A stretch of DNA of 64,000 bases. It comes from Micromonospora lutea. GTDB taxonomy: Bacteria; Actinomycetota; Actinomycetes; Mycobacteriales; Micromonosporaceae. The translations under genes and the position numbers were made by a program. Each line of letters starts with the position of its first letter. The first letter of the stretch is position 1. Under the pieces are notes generated by a model. It worked only from the letters and a program-made list of their open reading frames with translations. It did no database searches and was not told where the DNA came from. The stretch covers positions 1-64,000 of the forward strand of contig NZ_BOPB01000021.1 of the NCBI RefSeq assembly GCF_016863535.1, given 5' to 3'. Shown one piece after another: positions 1 to 8,982 of the stretch.

Positions 1-1
1 G

Positions 2-415
2 GGCAACCCGACCACCCCACCGCCCAGTGGCGGTTCCGGCCAGATGATCGTCGGTCAGCAGTCCGGCCGGTGCCTGGACGTGCCGAACTCGAGCACCAGC
101 AACGGCACCCAGATCCAGTTGTACGACTGCTGGGGTGGCTCGAACCAGCGGTTCACCCACACCTCGAGCAGGCAGCTGACGGTGAACGGCAAGTGCCTGG
201 ACGCCGCGAACCAGGGCACCAGCAACGGCACGCGGGTGACCATCTATGACTGCCACGGTGGCGCGAACCAGCAGTGGAACATCAACTCCAACGGCACGAT
301 CACCGGAGTGCAGTCGGGGTTGTGCCTCGACGCCGGTGGCAGCGGTAACGGGGCGATGATCCAGCTGTACAGCTGCTGGGGTGGAGCAAACCAGCAGTGG
401 AGTCGCCGCAACTGA
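2..415 (+). CDS. Secreted protein, C-terminal ricin-type beta-trefoil lectin domain (5' end outside window)
   Basis: The reading frame is open from the window edge, so this is only the last 137 or so residues of a longer protein. It begins in a Gly/Pro/Thr/Ser linker and then has three internal repeats of about 42 residues, each with a CLD motif and ending in NQRF, NQQW or NQQW. That is the QxW signature of a ricin B / CBM13 beta-trefoil. In actinomycetes such domains usually sit at the C-terminus of secreted glycoside hydrolases or peptidases and bind polysaccharide. The catalytic part lies upstream and is not visible, so the enzyme type is unknown. The domain call is secure and the function of the whole protein is not. 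Confidence 0.9.
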   Translation, partial: GNPTTPPPSGGSGQMIVGQQSGRCLDVPNSSTSNGTQIQLYDCWGGSNQRFTHTSSRQLTVNGKCLDAANQGTSNGTRVTIYDCHGGANQQWNINSNGTITGVQSGLCLDAGGSGNGAMIQLYSCWGGANQQWSRRN

Positions 416-426
416 TCCGTCGTTTC

Positions 427-454
427 GGGGCCAGGCGCTGATGAGCCTGGCCCC
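427..454 (+). terminator. Intrinsic terminator after lectin-domain gene
   Basis: A perfect 10-bp inverted repeat (GGGGCCAGGC / GCCTGGCCCC) with an 8-nt loop starts 12 nt after the stop codon and is followed by GTTCGTCGTTC. There is no long T-run, as is common in high-GC actinobacteria. Confidence 0.65.
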
Positions 455-575
455 GTTCGTCGTTCAATCCTGACCACTCACCGTCATGGGTGCGGTGCGT
501 GCGAGCGCCACCAACCGGCGGCGATGGCGGGCGGGCGTCCAACGGCCGGAGGCGAGGCGGCTAGGCTGGGTCATT

Positions 576-1253
576 GTGCTCGTACTGGTGGTGGACAGCT
601 CGACCCCGGCGGTGACGGCGGCGCTCGTCGAGGTCACCGCGAGTGGCGTCACGACCCGGGCGCACCGGTGCACGGTCGACGCACGGGCGCACGGCGAACT
701 GCTGGCTCCGCAGGTGGACGCGGTCCTCGCCGACCTCGACGCCCGCCCGGCCGACCTGGGCGCGATCGTCGCCGGGCTCGGCCCCGGCCCGTTCACCGGG
801 CTGCGAGTGGGGCTGGTCACCGCCGCCACGATGAGTCAGGTGCTCAGCATTCCGGCGTACGGTGTCTGCTCGCTGGACGCCATCGGCCACCCGGCGGCAG
901 CGGGCGAGCCGGTGCTGGCGGCGAGCGACGCGCGACGCCGGGAGATCTACTGGGCGGTCTACGACGGTGCCGGCGAACGTCTGGTCGGGCCGGAGGTCAG
1001 CGCGCCTGCGGTGGCCGCCGAGCGGGCCCGCGACCTGGCCGTCACCGCGGCGGTCGGCGACGGTGCGCACCGCTACGCCGACACCCTGGGCCTGCCGCTG
1101 CGCGACGAGCCGCGGTACCCGGACGCGCATGCGCTCGCCACCCTGGCCGCCGAGCGGATCCGGGTCGGTGCGGCCGGTGATCCGCTCACCCCGCTCTACC
1201 TGCGCCGACCGGACGCGGTGGCGGCCACCGCCCGCAAGCCGGTGCTGCCGTGA
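576..1253 (+). CDS. tsaB: tRNA N6-threonylcarbamoyladenosine biosynthesis protein TsaB
   Basis: TsaB is the catalytically inactive partner of TsaD in the complex that makes t6A37 on ANN-decoding tRNAs. The start was placed at the GTG giving VLVLVVDSSTPAVTAAL, the usual beginning of the family, which yields 225 residues. A longer frame from 486 adds only a basic stretch that is unlike the family. The hallmark GPGPFTGLRVGL is present at about residues 69-80. The stop overlaps the GTG start of rimI by 4 bp (GTGA), so the two are translationally coupled. tsaE is not next to it. The gene order tsaB-rimI-tsaD is typical of actinobacteria. Confidence 0.93.
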   Translation: MLVLVVDSSTPAVTAALVEVTASGVTTRAHRCTVDARAHGELLAPQVDAVLADLDARPADLGAIVAGLGPGPFTGLRVGLVTAATMSQVLSIPAYGVCSLDAIGHPAAAGEPVLAASDARRREIYWAVYDGAGERLVGPEVSAPAVAAERARDLAVTAAVGDGAHRYADTLGLPLRDEPRYPDAHALATLAAERIRVGAAGDPLTPLYLRRPDAVAATARKPVLP

Positions 1254-1702
1254 ACGGGTTGCGACCCACCCGGTTCCGTTGGTGGCACATCGACGAGGTG
1301 CTGCCGATCGAGGCGGATCTCTTCGGTGCCGAGCAGTGGTCCGCGGCGATGTTCTGGAACGAACTGTCCCACGGGCACTTCTACCGGGTGTGCACCGACG
1401 ACGACGGCGGCGTGCTCGGCTATGCCGGGCTCGCGGTCGCTCCGCCCGACGAGGCGTGGGTGCAGAATGTCGCGGTCCGGCGGGACGTCCAGCGCCGTGG
1501 GATCGGCCGGCTGCTGCTGGAAGCGCTGCTCGCCGAGGCCAACCGGCTCGGCGTCCGCGCCGTGTTGCTGGAGGTCGCCGCCGACAACGCTGCGGCCCAA
1601 CGGCTCTACGCGATGCACGGTTTCGAGCCGATCGGCGTACGGCGCGGCTACTACCAATCGAGCAACACCGACGCGCTGGTGATGCGGCGCATCCAGGATT
1701 GA
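1250..1702 (+). CDS. rimI: Ribosomal protein S18-alanine N-acetyltransferase (RimI family GNAT)
   Basis: A GNAT acetyltransferase of 150 residues. The acetyl-CoA pyrophosphate-binding region is the stretch VAVRRDVQRRGIGRLLLEAL, which contains the R/Q-x-x-G-x-G/A motif as QRRGIG, and the C-terminal alpha4/beta7 region has NAAAQRLYAMHGFEPIG. The family acetylates the N-terminal Ala of ribosomal protein S18, although actinobacterial members may have wider N-terminal substrate range. It begins at a GTG that overlaps the tsaB stop and is followed 7 nt later by tsaD, giving a tight three-gene unit. Confidence 0.9.
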   Translation: MNGLRPTRFRWWHIDEVLPIEADLFGAEQWSAAMFWNELSHGHFYRVCTDDDGGVLGYAGLAVAPPDEAWVQNVAVRRDVQRRGIGRLLLEALLAEANRLGVRAVLLEVAADNAAAQRLYAMHGFEPIGVRRGYYQSSNTDALVMRRIQD

Positions 1703-1709
1703 GATACCC

Positions 1710-2756
1710 ATGGCTGACGAACCACTGATCCTCGGCATCGAGACCTCGTGTGACGAGACCGGCGTCGGTGTGGTGCGCGGGCACACCCTGCTCGCCGACG
1801 CGCTCGCGTCCAGCGTGGACCAGCACGCGCGATTCGGTGGGGTGGTGCCGGAGGTGGCCAGCCGGGCACACCTGGAAGCCATCGTGCCGACGATGGAGCG
1901 GGCGCTCACCCAGGCGGGGGTGACGCTCGCCGACGTCGATGCGATCGCGGTCACCGCCGGGCCGGGCCTGGCCGGGGCGCTGCTGGTCGGGGTGGCTGCG
2001 GCCAAGGGGTACGCGGTCGCCGCCGAGAAACCGGTCTACGGCGTCAACCATCTCGCCGCGCACGTCGCGGTGGACACGCTGGAGCACGGTCCGCTGCCCG
2101 AGCCGGCGATCGCGTTGCTGGTCTCCGGTGGCCACTCGTCGCTGCTCCTGGTCGACGACCTGGCCCGGGGGGTGACCCCGCTGGGTGCCACCATCGACGA
2201 CGCGGCCGGCGAGGCGTTCGACAAGGTGGCCCGCCTCCTTGGTCTACCGTTCCCCGGTGGGCCGCACATCGATCGGGAGGCGAGGGCCGGTGACCCGGCG
2301 GCGATCGCGTTCCCGCGCGGCCTGACCGCTGCCAAGGATCTCGTGGCACACCGCCATGACTTCTCGTTCTCCGGCTTGAAGACCGCGGTGGCGCGGTGGG
2401 TGGAGGCACGCCAGCGGGCCGGTGAGGCGGTTCCGGTCGCGGACGTCGCCGCGTCCTTTCAGGAGGCGGTCTGTGACGTGCTGGTCGACAAGGCTTTGGA
2501 CGCCTGCCGTGGCCGGGGTGTGGAGACGCTGGTGATCGGCGGGGGAGTGGCGGCCAACTCGCGGTTGCGGGCGATGGCCGAGCAGCGGGCCGCCCGGCAC
2601 GGCATCCGGGTCCGGGTGCCCCGACCCGGGTTGTGCACGGACAATGGCGCGATGGTGGCGGCCCTCGGGTCGCACCTGGTCGCTGCCGGTGTCGCGCCGA
2701 GTCGGCTGGACCTGCCTGCGGATTCGGCCATGCCGCTGACCACGGTCAGCGTCTGA
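1710..2756 (+). CDS. tsaD: tRNA N6-adenosine threonylcarbamoyltransferase TsaD
   Basis: TsaD transfers threonylcarbamoyl from threonylcarbamoyl-AMP to A37 of tRNA. The protein has 348 residues, close to the usual length. Visible hallmarks are the N-terminal GIETSCDETGVGVV, the metal-binding HxxxH in YGVNHLAAHVAV at about residue 110, LLVSGGHSSLL, and the GGGVAANSRLR and CTDNGAMVA segments near the C-terminus. The start ATG lies 7 nt after the rimI stop. All key motifs are intact, so this should be the functional copy. Confidence 0.96.
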   Translation: MADEPLILGIETSCDETGVGVVRGHTLLADALASSVDQHARFGGVVPEVASRAHLEAIVPTMERALTQAGVTLADVDAIAVTAGPGLAGALLVGVAAAKGYAVAAEKPVYGVNHLAAHVAVDTLEHGPLPEPAIALLVSGGHSSLLLVDDLARGVTPLGATIDDAAGEAFDKVARLLGLPFPGGPHIDREARAGDPAAIAFPRGLTAAKDLVAHRHDFSFSGLKTAVARWVEARQRAGEAVPVADVAASFQEAVCDVLVDKALDACRGRGVETLVIGGGVAANSRLRAMAEQRAARHGIRVRVPRPGLCTDNGAMVAALGSHLVAAGVAPSRLDLPADSAMPLTTVSV

Positions 2757-2769
2757 GGAGGACGGCGAC

Positions 2770-3024
2770 GTGATCGTACGGATGTGGGAGGCGCGGGCGG
2801 AGCCGTACGCGCTCGCCGACCTGATCACCTGGGTCTGCGACAGCGCCCTGCCCGAGTTCGAGCACGACCCGCTGCACGTGTCCAGCGAGGTCTTCTCCTC
2901 CACCGACCACCGGGTTGTGGTGATCTCCAAGTGGCGCAGCAACCCCCGGCCGCTGCCCGACCCGCCGGTGATGCTGCTCGCCCGGCCGCCGCATTCCTGG
3001 GACTTCACCCAGGTCGACCGCTGA
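2770..3024 (+). CDS. Small conserved-looking protein of unknown function (84 aa)
   Basis: A GTG start is preceded by a strong GAGGAGG site 8-9 nt upstream, and the gene starts 13 nt after tsaD, so it probably belongs to the same transcript. The product is acidic to neutral with no signal peptide or membrane segment. The pattern of a beta strand (VIRMWEARAEP), a helix and a second strand (HRVVVISKWRS) would fit a small ferredoxin-like or monooxygenase-like alpha/beta fold, but that is inference only. I recognise no named family. Confidence 0.75.
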   Translation: MIVRMWEARAEPYALADLITWVCDSALPEFEHDPLHVSSEVFSSTDHRVVVISKWRSNPRPLPDPPVMLLARPPHSWDFTQVDR

Positions 3025-3051
3025 GGCGGCGGCGACGCGGAGCGGGCACGC

Positions 3052-4692
3052 TCAGCGGATGGTCACCGTGGTGGTGGCGGTGGAACGGTCGATCTCGCTG
3101 GTCCGAGCGCTGACTCGCAGCGTCCAGTCACCGGCGACCGGGAAATGCATCTCGGCGGTGCCGTGATGTGGCTCCAGCGCGAAGATGTCGACGGTGATCG
3201 GCTCGATGCCGGCCTCCGGCAGGGCTGCGGTGACCGTCCACTCCGCCACCGGCAACTCCTTCGCCTGCGGGGTGTAGACGTACGCGTGCAGGCTGTTCGT
3301 GGTGCCGGCGACCGCCGGGTAGATGTCGAACTGGAGGGTGAACAGGTCGGTGGTGAGCGACTGTGCGACGCCCTCCCGGGTCACCCCGTCGGCGGTGGTG
3401 CCGGCGGCGCGGCCGGGAGGCGTCTGTACCAGCACGGCGGTCAGCGCCAGCACCACCGCGGTCACGGCGAGTTCCACACCGGCTGCCCGGGTGACCCACT
3501 CGGGGCGGCTCGCCGCGACCTGCCGGCGGACCAGCCGACGTTGTCCGGCCGCGATGGCCAGCACCCCGGCCAACAGTGCCGCCTTGCCCAGGAGCAGGCG
3601 ACCGTAGGTGCTGCCCCACAGAGCGGAGGGCCGGCCGAGTTCGATCGCGGCCTGAAGGATTCCGGCGGTGACGAGCCAGGCCACGGCCAGCGTGGCCCAC
3701 CGGGACCAGGCCGGCAGGATCCGGGCGAGGACCCGCCGGTGGGTGCCCCGGAGCAGGAACACGGTCAGGGTGAGCAGCCCACCCAGCCAAACGGTGACCC
3801 CGGCGATGTGCACGGTGGTCAGCACGATGCTCACCGGCGGCACCGGCGAGGCGATCGGATGCCCGGCCAGTGGCCAGGTGACCAGGCCCGCCACGCCCGC
3901 CGCCGCGAGCGCGCCGGTCCGCCAGCGCCCGGCGGTGCCCCGGGTGACCGTCGGCAGCAGCGCCGCGGCGAGGCCGACCAGCACCAGACGTACCGCCAGC
4001 ACCACGCCGACGTCGGTGTCGGCGACCGCACGCAGGTCGGCGGCGGAGAGCCGACCGACCGGTACACCGACCACCTGCGCCGCCTGCCCGATCCAGGTGC
4101 CGAGCGTGCCGGCGGTGATCAGCCCGAGGCCGATCAGCGCCATGACGGTCGCCCCGCGTCGAGACCGGCGGCGGGGCCAGAGGGTCGCGGTGAGCAGTGG
4201 CGGACCCACAGCCAACAGCAGGCCCAGGTAGCCGAGGTACTTGGCCACCGGCATCAGCATCCCGGCCGGTGTCGCGTCCGCCTCGGCTGGCAGTGGTGGG
4301 GTGGCTGACGGCGCTCCGGCGGCGAAGGTGAAACTGCCCGCGACCGGGTGGCTGTCCGCCGAGATGACGCGATAGCTGACCAGGTAGGTGCCGAGCGGAC
4401 GGTCCGCGGGCCGCAGGGTGATCCGCATGGTGCTGTCGCGGACCTCCGGATCGCCGACGTTGATCCGCTTGCCGTCGGGTGCCAGGACCTGCACCCGGCC
4501 GGGGACCACGGCGATGGTCTCGCTGAAGGTCACCAGCACCTCGCGCGGCGCGTACCCGAGCACCTCGTCGCGTTCCGGAGTGGTGGCCACCACCACGGCG
4601 TGCGCCGCCGCTGGGCCGGCGGGGCCCAGGGCGGCGCACAGTCCAACCAGGATCAACCCGAGCAGGGCAGCGGCTCGGGCGCGGGCGGTCAT
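3052..4692 (-). CDS. CopC-CopD fusion, copper-related membrane protein
   Basis: The frame is open far upstream, but the first credible start is the ATG giving MTARARAAALLGLILVGL, a signal peptide cleaved after AAAHA to leave an N-terminal His, as in CopC. Residues about 30-130 are the CopC beta-sandwich (His at the mature N-terminus, PREVLVTFSETI, DSHPVAGSFTF). Next come about eight membrane segments of the CopD type with conserved His residues (GHPIASPVPP, TTVHIAGVTVWLGG). A beta-rich C-terminal domain ends the 546-residue protein. The family is linked to copper binding and uptake. It lies 17 bp downstream of a DUF4142 gene on the same strand and is probably cotranscribed with it. Confidence 0.88.
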   Translation of the reverse strand: MTARARAAALLGLILVGLCAALGPAGPAAAHAVVVATTPERDEVLGYAPREVLVTFSETIAVVPGRVQVLAPDGKRINVGDPEVRDSTMRITLRPADRPLGTYLVSYRVISADSHPVAGSFTFAAGAPSATPPLPAEADATPAGMLMPVAKYLGYLGLLLAVGPPLLTATLWPRRRSRRGATVMALIGLGLITAGTLGTWIGQAAQVVGVPVGRLSAADLRAVADTDVGVVLAVRLVLVGLAAALLPTVTRGTAGRWRTGALAAAGVAGLVTWPLAGHPIASPVPPVSIVLTTVHIAGVTVWLGGLLTLTVFLLRGTHRRVLARILPAWSRWATLAVAWLVTAGILQAAIELGRPSALWGSTYGRLLLGKAALLAGVLAIAAGQRRLVRRQVAASRPEWVTRAAGVELAVTAVVLALTAVLVQTPPGRAAGTTADGVTREGVAQSLTTDLFTLQFDIYPAVAGTTNSLHAYVYTPQAKELPVAEWTVTAALPEAGIEPITVDIFALEPHHGTAEMHFPVAGDWTLRVSARTSEIDRSTATTTVTIR

Positions 4693-4709
4693 CGGTCGGG
4701 TGGTGGGGG

Positions 4710-5447
4710 TCAGGAGCGACGGAACATGCGGTACGTGAGGAAACCGCCGGTGCCGAGGGCACCTAGGAAGATCGCCCAGATGACGGTGTTGCTGACGCCG
4801 ATCTGCGGACCGGTGTTGGCCGACGCGGCGGCGAGCAGCCCGTCGTTGCCCGGGGCGGGCAGCGCGGCGGGCGGAAGCTCGGCGTACCGGACCAGACCGG
4901 TGCTCTCCAACATGTCCATGTGGTCGCCGACGAACGTGTTGGCCGCGTTGGCCAGTTCCCGGACGACGTCGTTGCGGGTGCTGGCGCGGACCGCGCCGAT
5001 GACCGGGAAGATCTTGCCGTGGGCGACCCGCAGCCGGGTGACGAAGATCTGGTCGAAGCGGGCGCCGTTGGCGTTCTTCATCTCGTCCAGCCAGCCCTGC
5101 TGCTCCGCGGTCGGGTTGGCGGGGATGGTGGCACCCAACTTGTTGGCCGCCTCCACCGTGAGTCGGTCCAGCTCCTCGTGCTGCCGGGCGATCTCGGCAC
5201 CGACTTCGCGAACCGCCCGTGACTGGCCCTTCTCGGCAGCCATCTGCCCGGCCGGCATCTCCCAGAGCCCGGCCAGCCGTACGCCGTCCAGCAGGGCCTG
5301 GTCGGCGGCGGCGAGTTGCTGCGCGGCAGGCGCGGCCAGCGCCACGCCGGGCAGGACGACGAGGGCTGCGGCGATCGTGGTGAGCAGCACCGCCAAGTGA
5401 CGGGACCGGTTGCCCTGCCAGCGACGAGCGGAATCCAGCGGTGCCAT
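4710..5447 (-). CDS. DUF4142 domain secreted protein with C-terminal membrane anchor
   Basis: The start was chosen at MAPLDSARRW because GAGGAGG lies 10 nt upstream; an open extension of 18 residues exists. The product has 245 residues: an N-terminal hydrophobic signal (HLAVLLTTIAAALVVLPG ending ALAAPA), a helical DUF4142 ferritin-like core (residues about 45-190, AVREVGAEIARQHEELDRL), and a C-terminal transmembrane segment (VIWAIFLGALGTGGFLTY) followed by RMFRRS. It is therefore likely an extracellular domain tethered to the membrane. It precedes the CopC-CopD gene by 17 bp, which suggests a shared envelope or metal role. The exact function of DUF4142 is unknown. Confidence 0.85.
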   Translation of the reverse strand: MAPLDSARRWQGNRSRHLAVLLTTIAAALVVLPGVALAAPAAQQLAAADQALLDGVRLAGLWEMPAGQMAAEKGQSRAVREVGAEIARQHEELDRLTVEAANKLGATIPANPTAEQQGWLDEMKNANGARFDQIFVTRLRVAHGKIFPVIGAVRASTRNDVVRELANAANTFVGDHMDMLESTGLVRYAELPPAALPAPGNDGLLAAASANTGPQIGVSNTVIWAIFLGALGTGGFLTYRMFRRS

Positions 5448-5594
5448 GTCTGCGGCGCCTCCTCGGACGAGAACCGATCGTTGAGCGACGGACCTCCACA
5501 CCTCATCGGCCGTCCGTCCGCAGACTGGTACGGATTGTCTGGCCGATCAGTTCACCTCATGACGAAACCGGTTCGCGAAAACGTGAAGTGGAGG

Positions 5595-6776
5595 TCAGCC
5601 GACGTCGAGTGGGTCGGCGAGCAGCCGATCGAAGGCGAGTTCGGCGGCACCGACCAGGGGAGCGTCTTCGCCGAGCATCGGCGTACGCAGCCGGACGTGC
5701 TCCAGGCAGGCCGGCAGCCCGTTGCAGTTGAGCCGGCTGCGTACCTGGGCGGCGGCGGCCAGATAGAGGTCGCGCATGGTGCCGCCGAAGATGACCATCT
5801 CCGGGTTGAAGATGTTGACCAGGTTGGCGACCCCGAAGCCGAGCCAGTCACCGGCCTGTCGTACCGCAATCTGGGCCTGGGCGTCCCCACGGTCGGCGGC
5901 GTCGAAGACCGCCAGCAGTGCTTCCCGACCCCGGGCGTCGGAACGGCCGGCGGCCCGGAGCAGCCCGTGCTCGCCGATCTCGGTCTCCCAGCACCCCCGG
6001 TTGCCGCACTCGCAGCGAGCCCCGTCGCGGACCACGACCATGTGCCCCACCTCGCCGCTGTAGCCGCCGTGCCCGGTCAGCCGCCGGCCTCCGGCGATGA
6101 TGCCGGCGCCGACGCCGACGTCGCCGTAGAGGTAGATGACGTTGTCGCAGCCCGCCGCCGCGCCACGAGCGTGTTCGGCGAAGGCCGCCACGTCGGCCAC
6201 GTTCCCGACCGTGACCGGCACGTCGAACCCGAGTTCCGTGCCGAGGGCGGCGCCGATCGGTTCGTCCACCCAACCGGTGGTCGGCCCGAGCCGGACCAGC
6301 CCGTCGTCGCGGCGGACCATCCCGCAGACCGCCACCCCGGCACCCACGCAGACGGCATCCTCCGGCAGCGCCTGGCGCATCTCCTTGACCGCGCTGGCCA
6401 GCAGCGGGGCGGCTTCCGCAGCGCTGAGACCGCGTGGGCGGTCCAGTTCCCGGCGGTCGAGCACCGCGCCGCCGAGCCCGACCCGCGCGGCCCGCAGCCG
6501 GTCCACCTCGATGCTGTACGCGTAGGCGAAGATCCGGGCCGACTCGGGCCGGACGACCAGTGACGGTCGTCCGGCCCGACCGGTTTCCTTCGGCGCCCCC
6601 TCAGTCACCAGGCCGGCCGCGGCGAGGTCGGCGGTGAGCGCGCCGATGGTGCTCCGGTTCAACCCCAGCGCGGTGGTCAGTTCTGCGCGGGTGGTCGCGC
6701 CGTGCACGTGCACGAAGCGCAGCAGGGCACCCAGATTCTGTCGACGAATCTCGTCCTGGCTCGGTCCTACGCGCAT
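5595..6776 (-). CDS. ROK family transcriptional regulator
   Basis: A 393-residue protein. The N-terminal winged helix-turn-helix (residues about 10-70, TTRAELTTALGLNRSTIGAL) is followed by a ROK sugar-kinase fold. The zinc motif is intact as CECGNRGC with the upstream His in GEVGHMVV, and the sugar-site residues GHGGYSGEVGH are present. Members of the NagC/XylR branch bind DNA and respond to sugars or sugar phosphates. It is the last gene of the binding protein-ATPase-permease operon (27 bp after the permease), so it is very probably the local repressor for xylose-like or related sugars. Confidence 0.9.
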   Translation of the reverse strand: MRVGPSQDEIRRQNLGALLRFVHVHGATTRAELTTALGLNRSTIGALTADLAAAGLVTEGAPKETGRAGRPSLVVRPESARIFAYAYSIEVDRLRAARVGLGGAVLDRRELDRPRGLSAAEAAPLLASAVKEMRQALPEDAVCVGAGVAVCGMVRRDDGLVRLGPTTGWVDEPIGAALGTELGFDVPVTVGNVADVAAFAEHARGAAAGCDNVIYLYGDVGVGAGIIAGGRRLTGHGGYSGEVGHMVVVRDGARCECGNRGCWETEIGEHGLLRAAGRSDARGREALLAVFDAADRGDAQAQIAVRQAGDWLGFGVANLVNIFNPEMVIFGGTMRDLYLAAAAQVRSRLNCNGLPACLEHVRLRTPMLGEDAPLVGAAELAFDRLLADPLDVG

Positions 6777-6803
6777 CGGGTCATGACTACTTTCGGTGGC
6801 GGA

Positions 6804-8063
6804 TCAGCGGCTGCCGGTGGCGGCGGCTCGTCTACGCGACAGTGCGTCGACGCTGGCTGCCAGGAGCAGCACCACGCCGGTGACCACGTACTTGACGCCC
6901 GAGCTGTAACCCATCAGGCCCATGCCGTTGTCGATCACCGCGACCACGGCACCGCCGAGCACCGCGTCCAGGACCCGGCCCTTGCCGCCGAAGAGACTGG
7001 TGCCACCGATCACGGCCGCGCCCACGGCGTAGAGCAGCACGTTGCTGCCACCGGTGTTCGGGTCGACCGAGTTGGCCCGGCTGGCGGCGACGATGCCACC
7101 GACCGCGGCCATGGTGGAGCAGATGACGAAGACCGAGATGCGGATCCGGTCCACGTTGATGCCGGCCCGCCGGGCGGCCTCCTTGTTGCCGCCGACGGCG
7201 TAGATGTGCCGGCCGTAGCTGGTGCGCTGGAGCACGAAGGTCCAGACGATGAGCAGCACGGCGATGAGCGGCACCACGATCGGAACGCCCTTGAGCGAGC
7301 TGATCAGCACGTTGCGGCTGCGTTCCAGGTTGAGCACGTAGACCGCGAGGCCGAGGACGACCGCCAGCCCGCCGATCCGGGCGAGCACCACGGCGAACGG
7401 GTCGGTGACCAGGCCCCGTGCGGCGCGGCTGCGATGGCGGAGCAGTTGAACGGCGGCGTAACCGGCGACGGCCACGGCGGCCAGTACCCAGCCGAGCAGC
7501 GGCGGCAGGTTGCGGTTGGCGATCGCCACCAGCACCGAATCGCGTACCGAGATGTTGCGGCCTTCCTCCATCAGCAGTAGCACCACGCCCTGGAAGGCGA
7601 GGAAGCCGGCCAGGGTAACCACGAAGGAGGGGATGCCGATCTTGGCGACCAGGACGCCGAGCGTGGTGCCGATCACCATGCCGGTGAGCACCGCGGCGGC
7701 CACCGCGACGTACCACGGGTAGCCCAGGACGGTGACCACGTTGGCCAGCACCGCCGCGCAGACGCCACTGGCGAAGCCGGCCGACAGGTCGATCTCACCG
7801 AGCAGCAGGACGAAGACCAGGCCCATCGCGATCAGGGTGACCGCCGCGCCCTGGGTGAACAGGTTGGCGAAGTTCCCGGCGGTGAGGAACGACGGCCGCA
7901 TGATCGAGAAGACCGTGCAGAGCACGAGCAGGCCGAGTACGGCGGGCAGGGCGCCGATGTCGCCACCGCGTACCCGTCGCCAGTAATCGCGGACGTGGGT
8001 GGCGACGGTGGGTGCCGGCGTGACGGCGGCCGGCCCGTCCTGCTTGACGACGGTGGTGCTCAT
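6804..8063 (-). CDS. Sugar ABC transporter permease (XylH/RbsC family)
   Basis: A 419-residue integral membrane protein with about ten hydrophobic segments. The family signature lies in the region with YAVGGNKEAARRAGIN followed by VDRIRISVFVICS, and the C-terminal GAAVIGGTSLFGGKGR is typical of ribose/xylose permeases. The start ATG overlaps the stop of the ATPase gene by 4 bp (ATGA). Family members form the membrane channel for a monosaccharide. The companion binding protein resembles xylose-binding XylF, so xylose is the best guess. Sugar identity cannot be settled from sequence. Confidence 0.92.
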   Translation of the reverse strand: MSTTVVKQDGPAAVTPAPTVATHVRDYWRRVRGGDIGALPAVLGLLVLCTVFSIMRPSFLTAGNFANLFTQGAAVTLIAMGLVFVLLLGEIDLSAGFASGVCAAVLANVVTVLGYPWYVAVAAAVLTGMVIGTTLGVLVAKIGIPSFVVTLAGFLAFQGVVLLLMEEGRNISVRDSVLVAIANRNLPPLLGWVLAAVAVAGYAAVQLLRHRSRAARGLVTDPFAVVLARIGGLAVVLGLAVYVLNLERSRNVLISSLKGVPIVVPLIAVLLIVWTFVLQRTSYGRHIYAVGGNKEAARRAGINVDRIRISVFVICSTMAAVGGIVAASRANSVDPNTGGSNVLLYAVGAAVIGGTSLFGGKGRVLDAVLGGAVVAVIDNGMGLMGYSSGVKYVVTGVVLLLAASVDALSRRRAAATGSR

Positions 8064-8878
8064 GAGACGCCTCCCGTGGTGCTGCCGGCCGGCGCCGCGC
8101 CGTTACCGTTGGTAGCCGGTTCGGTAACGAGTCCGAGCTCGCCGGAGCGACCGGCGGTGATCAGTTCGACCACCTGGGCGTGAGTGATGTCGGTGGTCTT
8201 CACCTGGGCGACCATCTGCCCGAGGTAGAGCGCGGCGATCCGGTCGGAGACCGCGAAGACGTCGTTCATGTTGTGTGAGATCAGTACGACGGCCAGGCCG
8301 TTGTCGGCCAGCCGTCGGACCAGTTCGAGCACCTGGGCGGTCTGCGCGACGCCGAGCGCGGCGGTCGGCTCGTCCAGGATCACCAGCCGGCTGTTCCAGA
8401 GCACCGCCTTGGCGATCGCCACCGTCTGGCGTTGGCCGCCGGAGAGGCTGGAGACGTGCTGGCGCAGCGACTTGACGGTGCGTACGGAGAGCCCGGCGAG
8501 GGTCTCGGCCGCCATCTGTTCCATGGTCGGTTCGTCGAGGACGATGCCCCTGCGCTTCTCACGGCCGAGGAACATGTTCTGCACGATGTCGAGGTTGTCG
8601 CAGAGTGCGAGGTCCTGGTAGACGACCTCAATGCCGAGCGAGGCGGCGTCGCGCGGGCTGTGGATGCTCACCGGTTGGCCGTCGAAGATGAACTGTCCGG
8701 CGTCGGTCGAGTAGATGCCGCTGATGCACTTGACCAGGGTGGACTTGCCGGCGCCGTTGTCACCGACGAGTGCGGTGACCTCGCCCGGGTAGGCGGCGAA
8801 GGCGACGTCGCGCAGGACCTGGACGGGACCGAAACTCTTGTCGATCCCGCGTAGCTCCAGCAGAGGGGTCGCGGACAC
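8060..8878 (-). CDS. Sugar ABC transporter ATP-binding protein
   Basis: The start was placed at GTG (VSATPLLELRGIDKSFG) because AAGGAG lies 6 nt upstream; the longer frame is Pro/Arg-rich and unlike the family. The product has 272 residues with one nucleotide-binding domain: Walker A GDNGAGKST, Q-loop VVYQDLAL, signature LSGGQRQ, Walker B LVILDEPTAALG and H-loop VVLISHN. Many sugar importers of this class (RbsA, XylG) have two fused domains, but this one has a single domain and must act as a dimer, as is common in actinobacteria. It overlaps the permease gene by 4 bp. Confidence 0.93.
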   Translation of the reverse strand: MSATPLLELRGIDKSFGPVQVLRDVAFAAYPGEVTALVGDNGAGKSTLVKCISGIYSTDAGQFIFDGQPVSIHSPRDAASLGIEVVYQDLALCDNLDIVQNMFLGREKRRGIVLDEPTMEQMAAETLAGLSVRTVKSLRQHVSSLSGGQRQTVAIAKAVLWNSRLVILDEPTAALGVAQTAQVLELVRRLADNGLAVVLISHNMNDVFAVSDRIAALYLGQMVAQVKTTDITHAQVVELITAGRSGELGLVTEPATNGNGAAPAGSTTGGVS

Positions 8879-8928
8879 GGGGTTCTCCTTATTTCGCGGA
8901 GGGAGATCGGGGCCCGTCCAGCGGCGCA

Positions 8929-8963
8929 CGCCGCCCGGCACGGGGTCACCGTGCCGGGCGGCG
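8929..8963 (-). terminator. Intra-operon hairpin between binding-protein and ATPase genes
   Basis: A perfect 15-bp GC-rich inverted repeat (CGCCGCCCGGCACGG and its complement, 5-nt loop) lies just after the binding-protein stop. It probably acts as a partial terminator or 3' stabiliser that makes the binding protein more abundant than the transporter subunits. Confidence 0.6.
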
Positions 8964-8982
8964 TCGCCTAGGCGGGGTGCGG

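Noticed and set aside
4693..5499. Continuation of the CopC-CopD frame upstream to 5499
   Set aside because: The upstream part is an out-of-frame shadow of the DUF4142 gene; the signal peptide at 4692 fixes the start.
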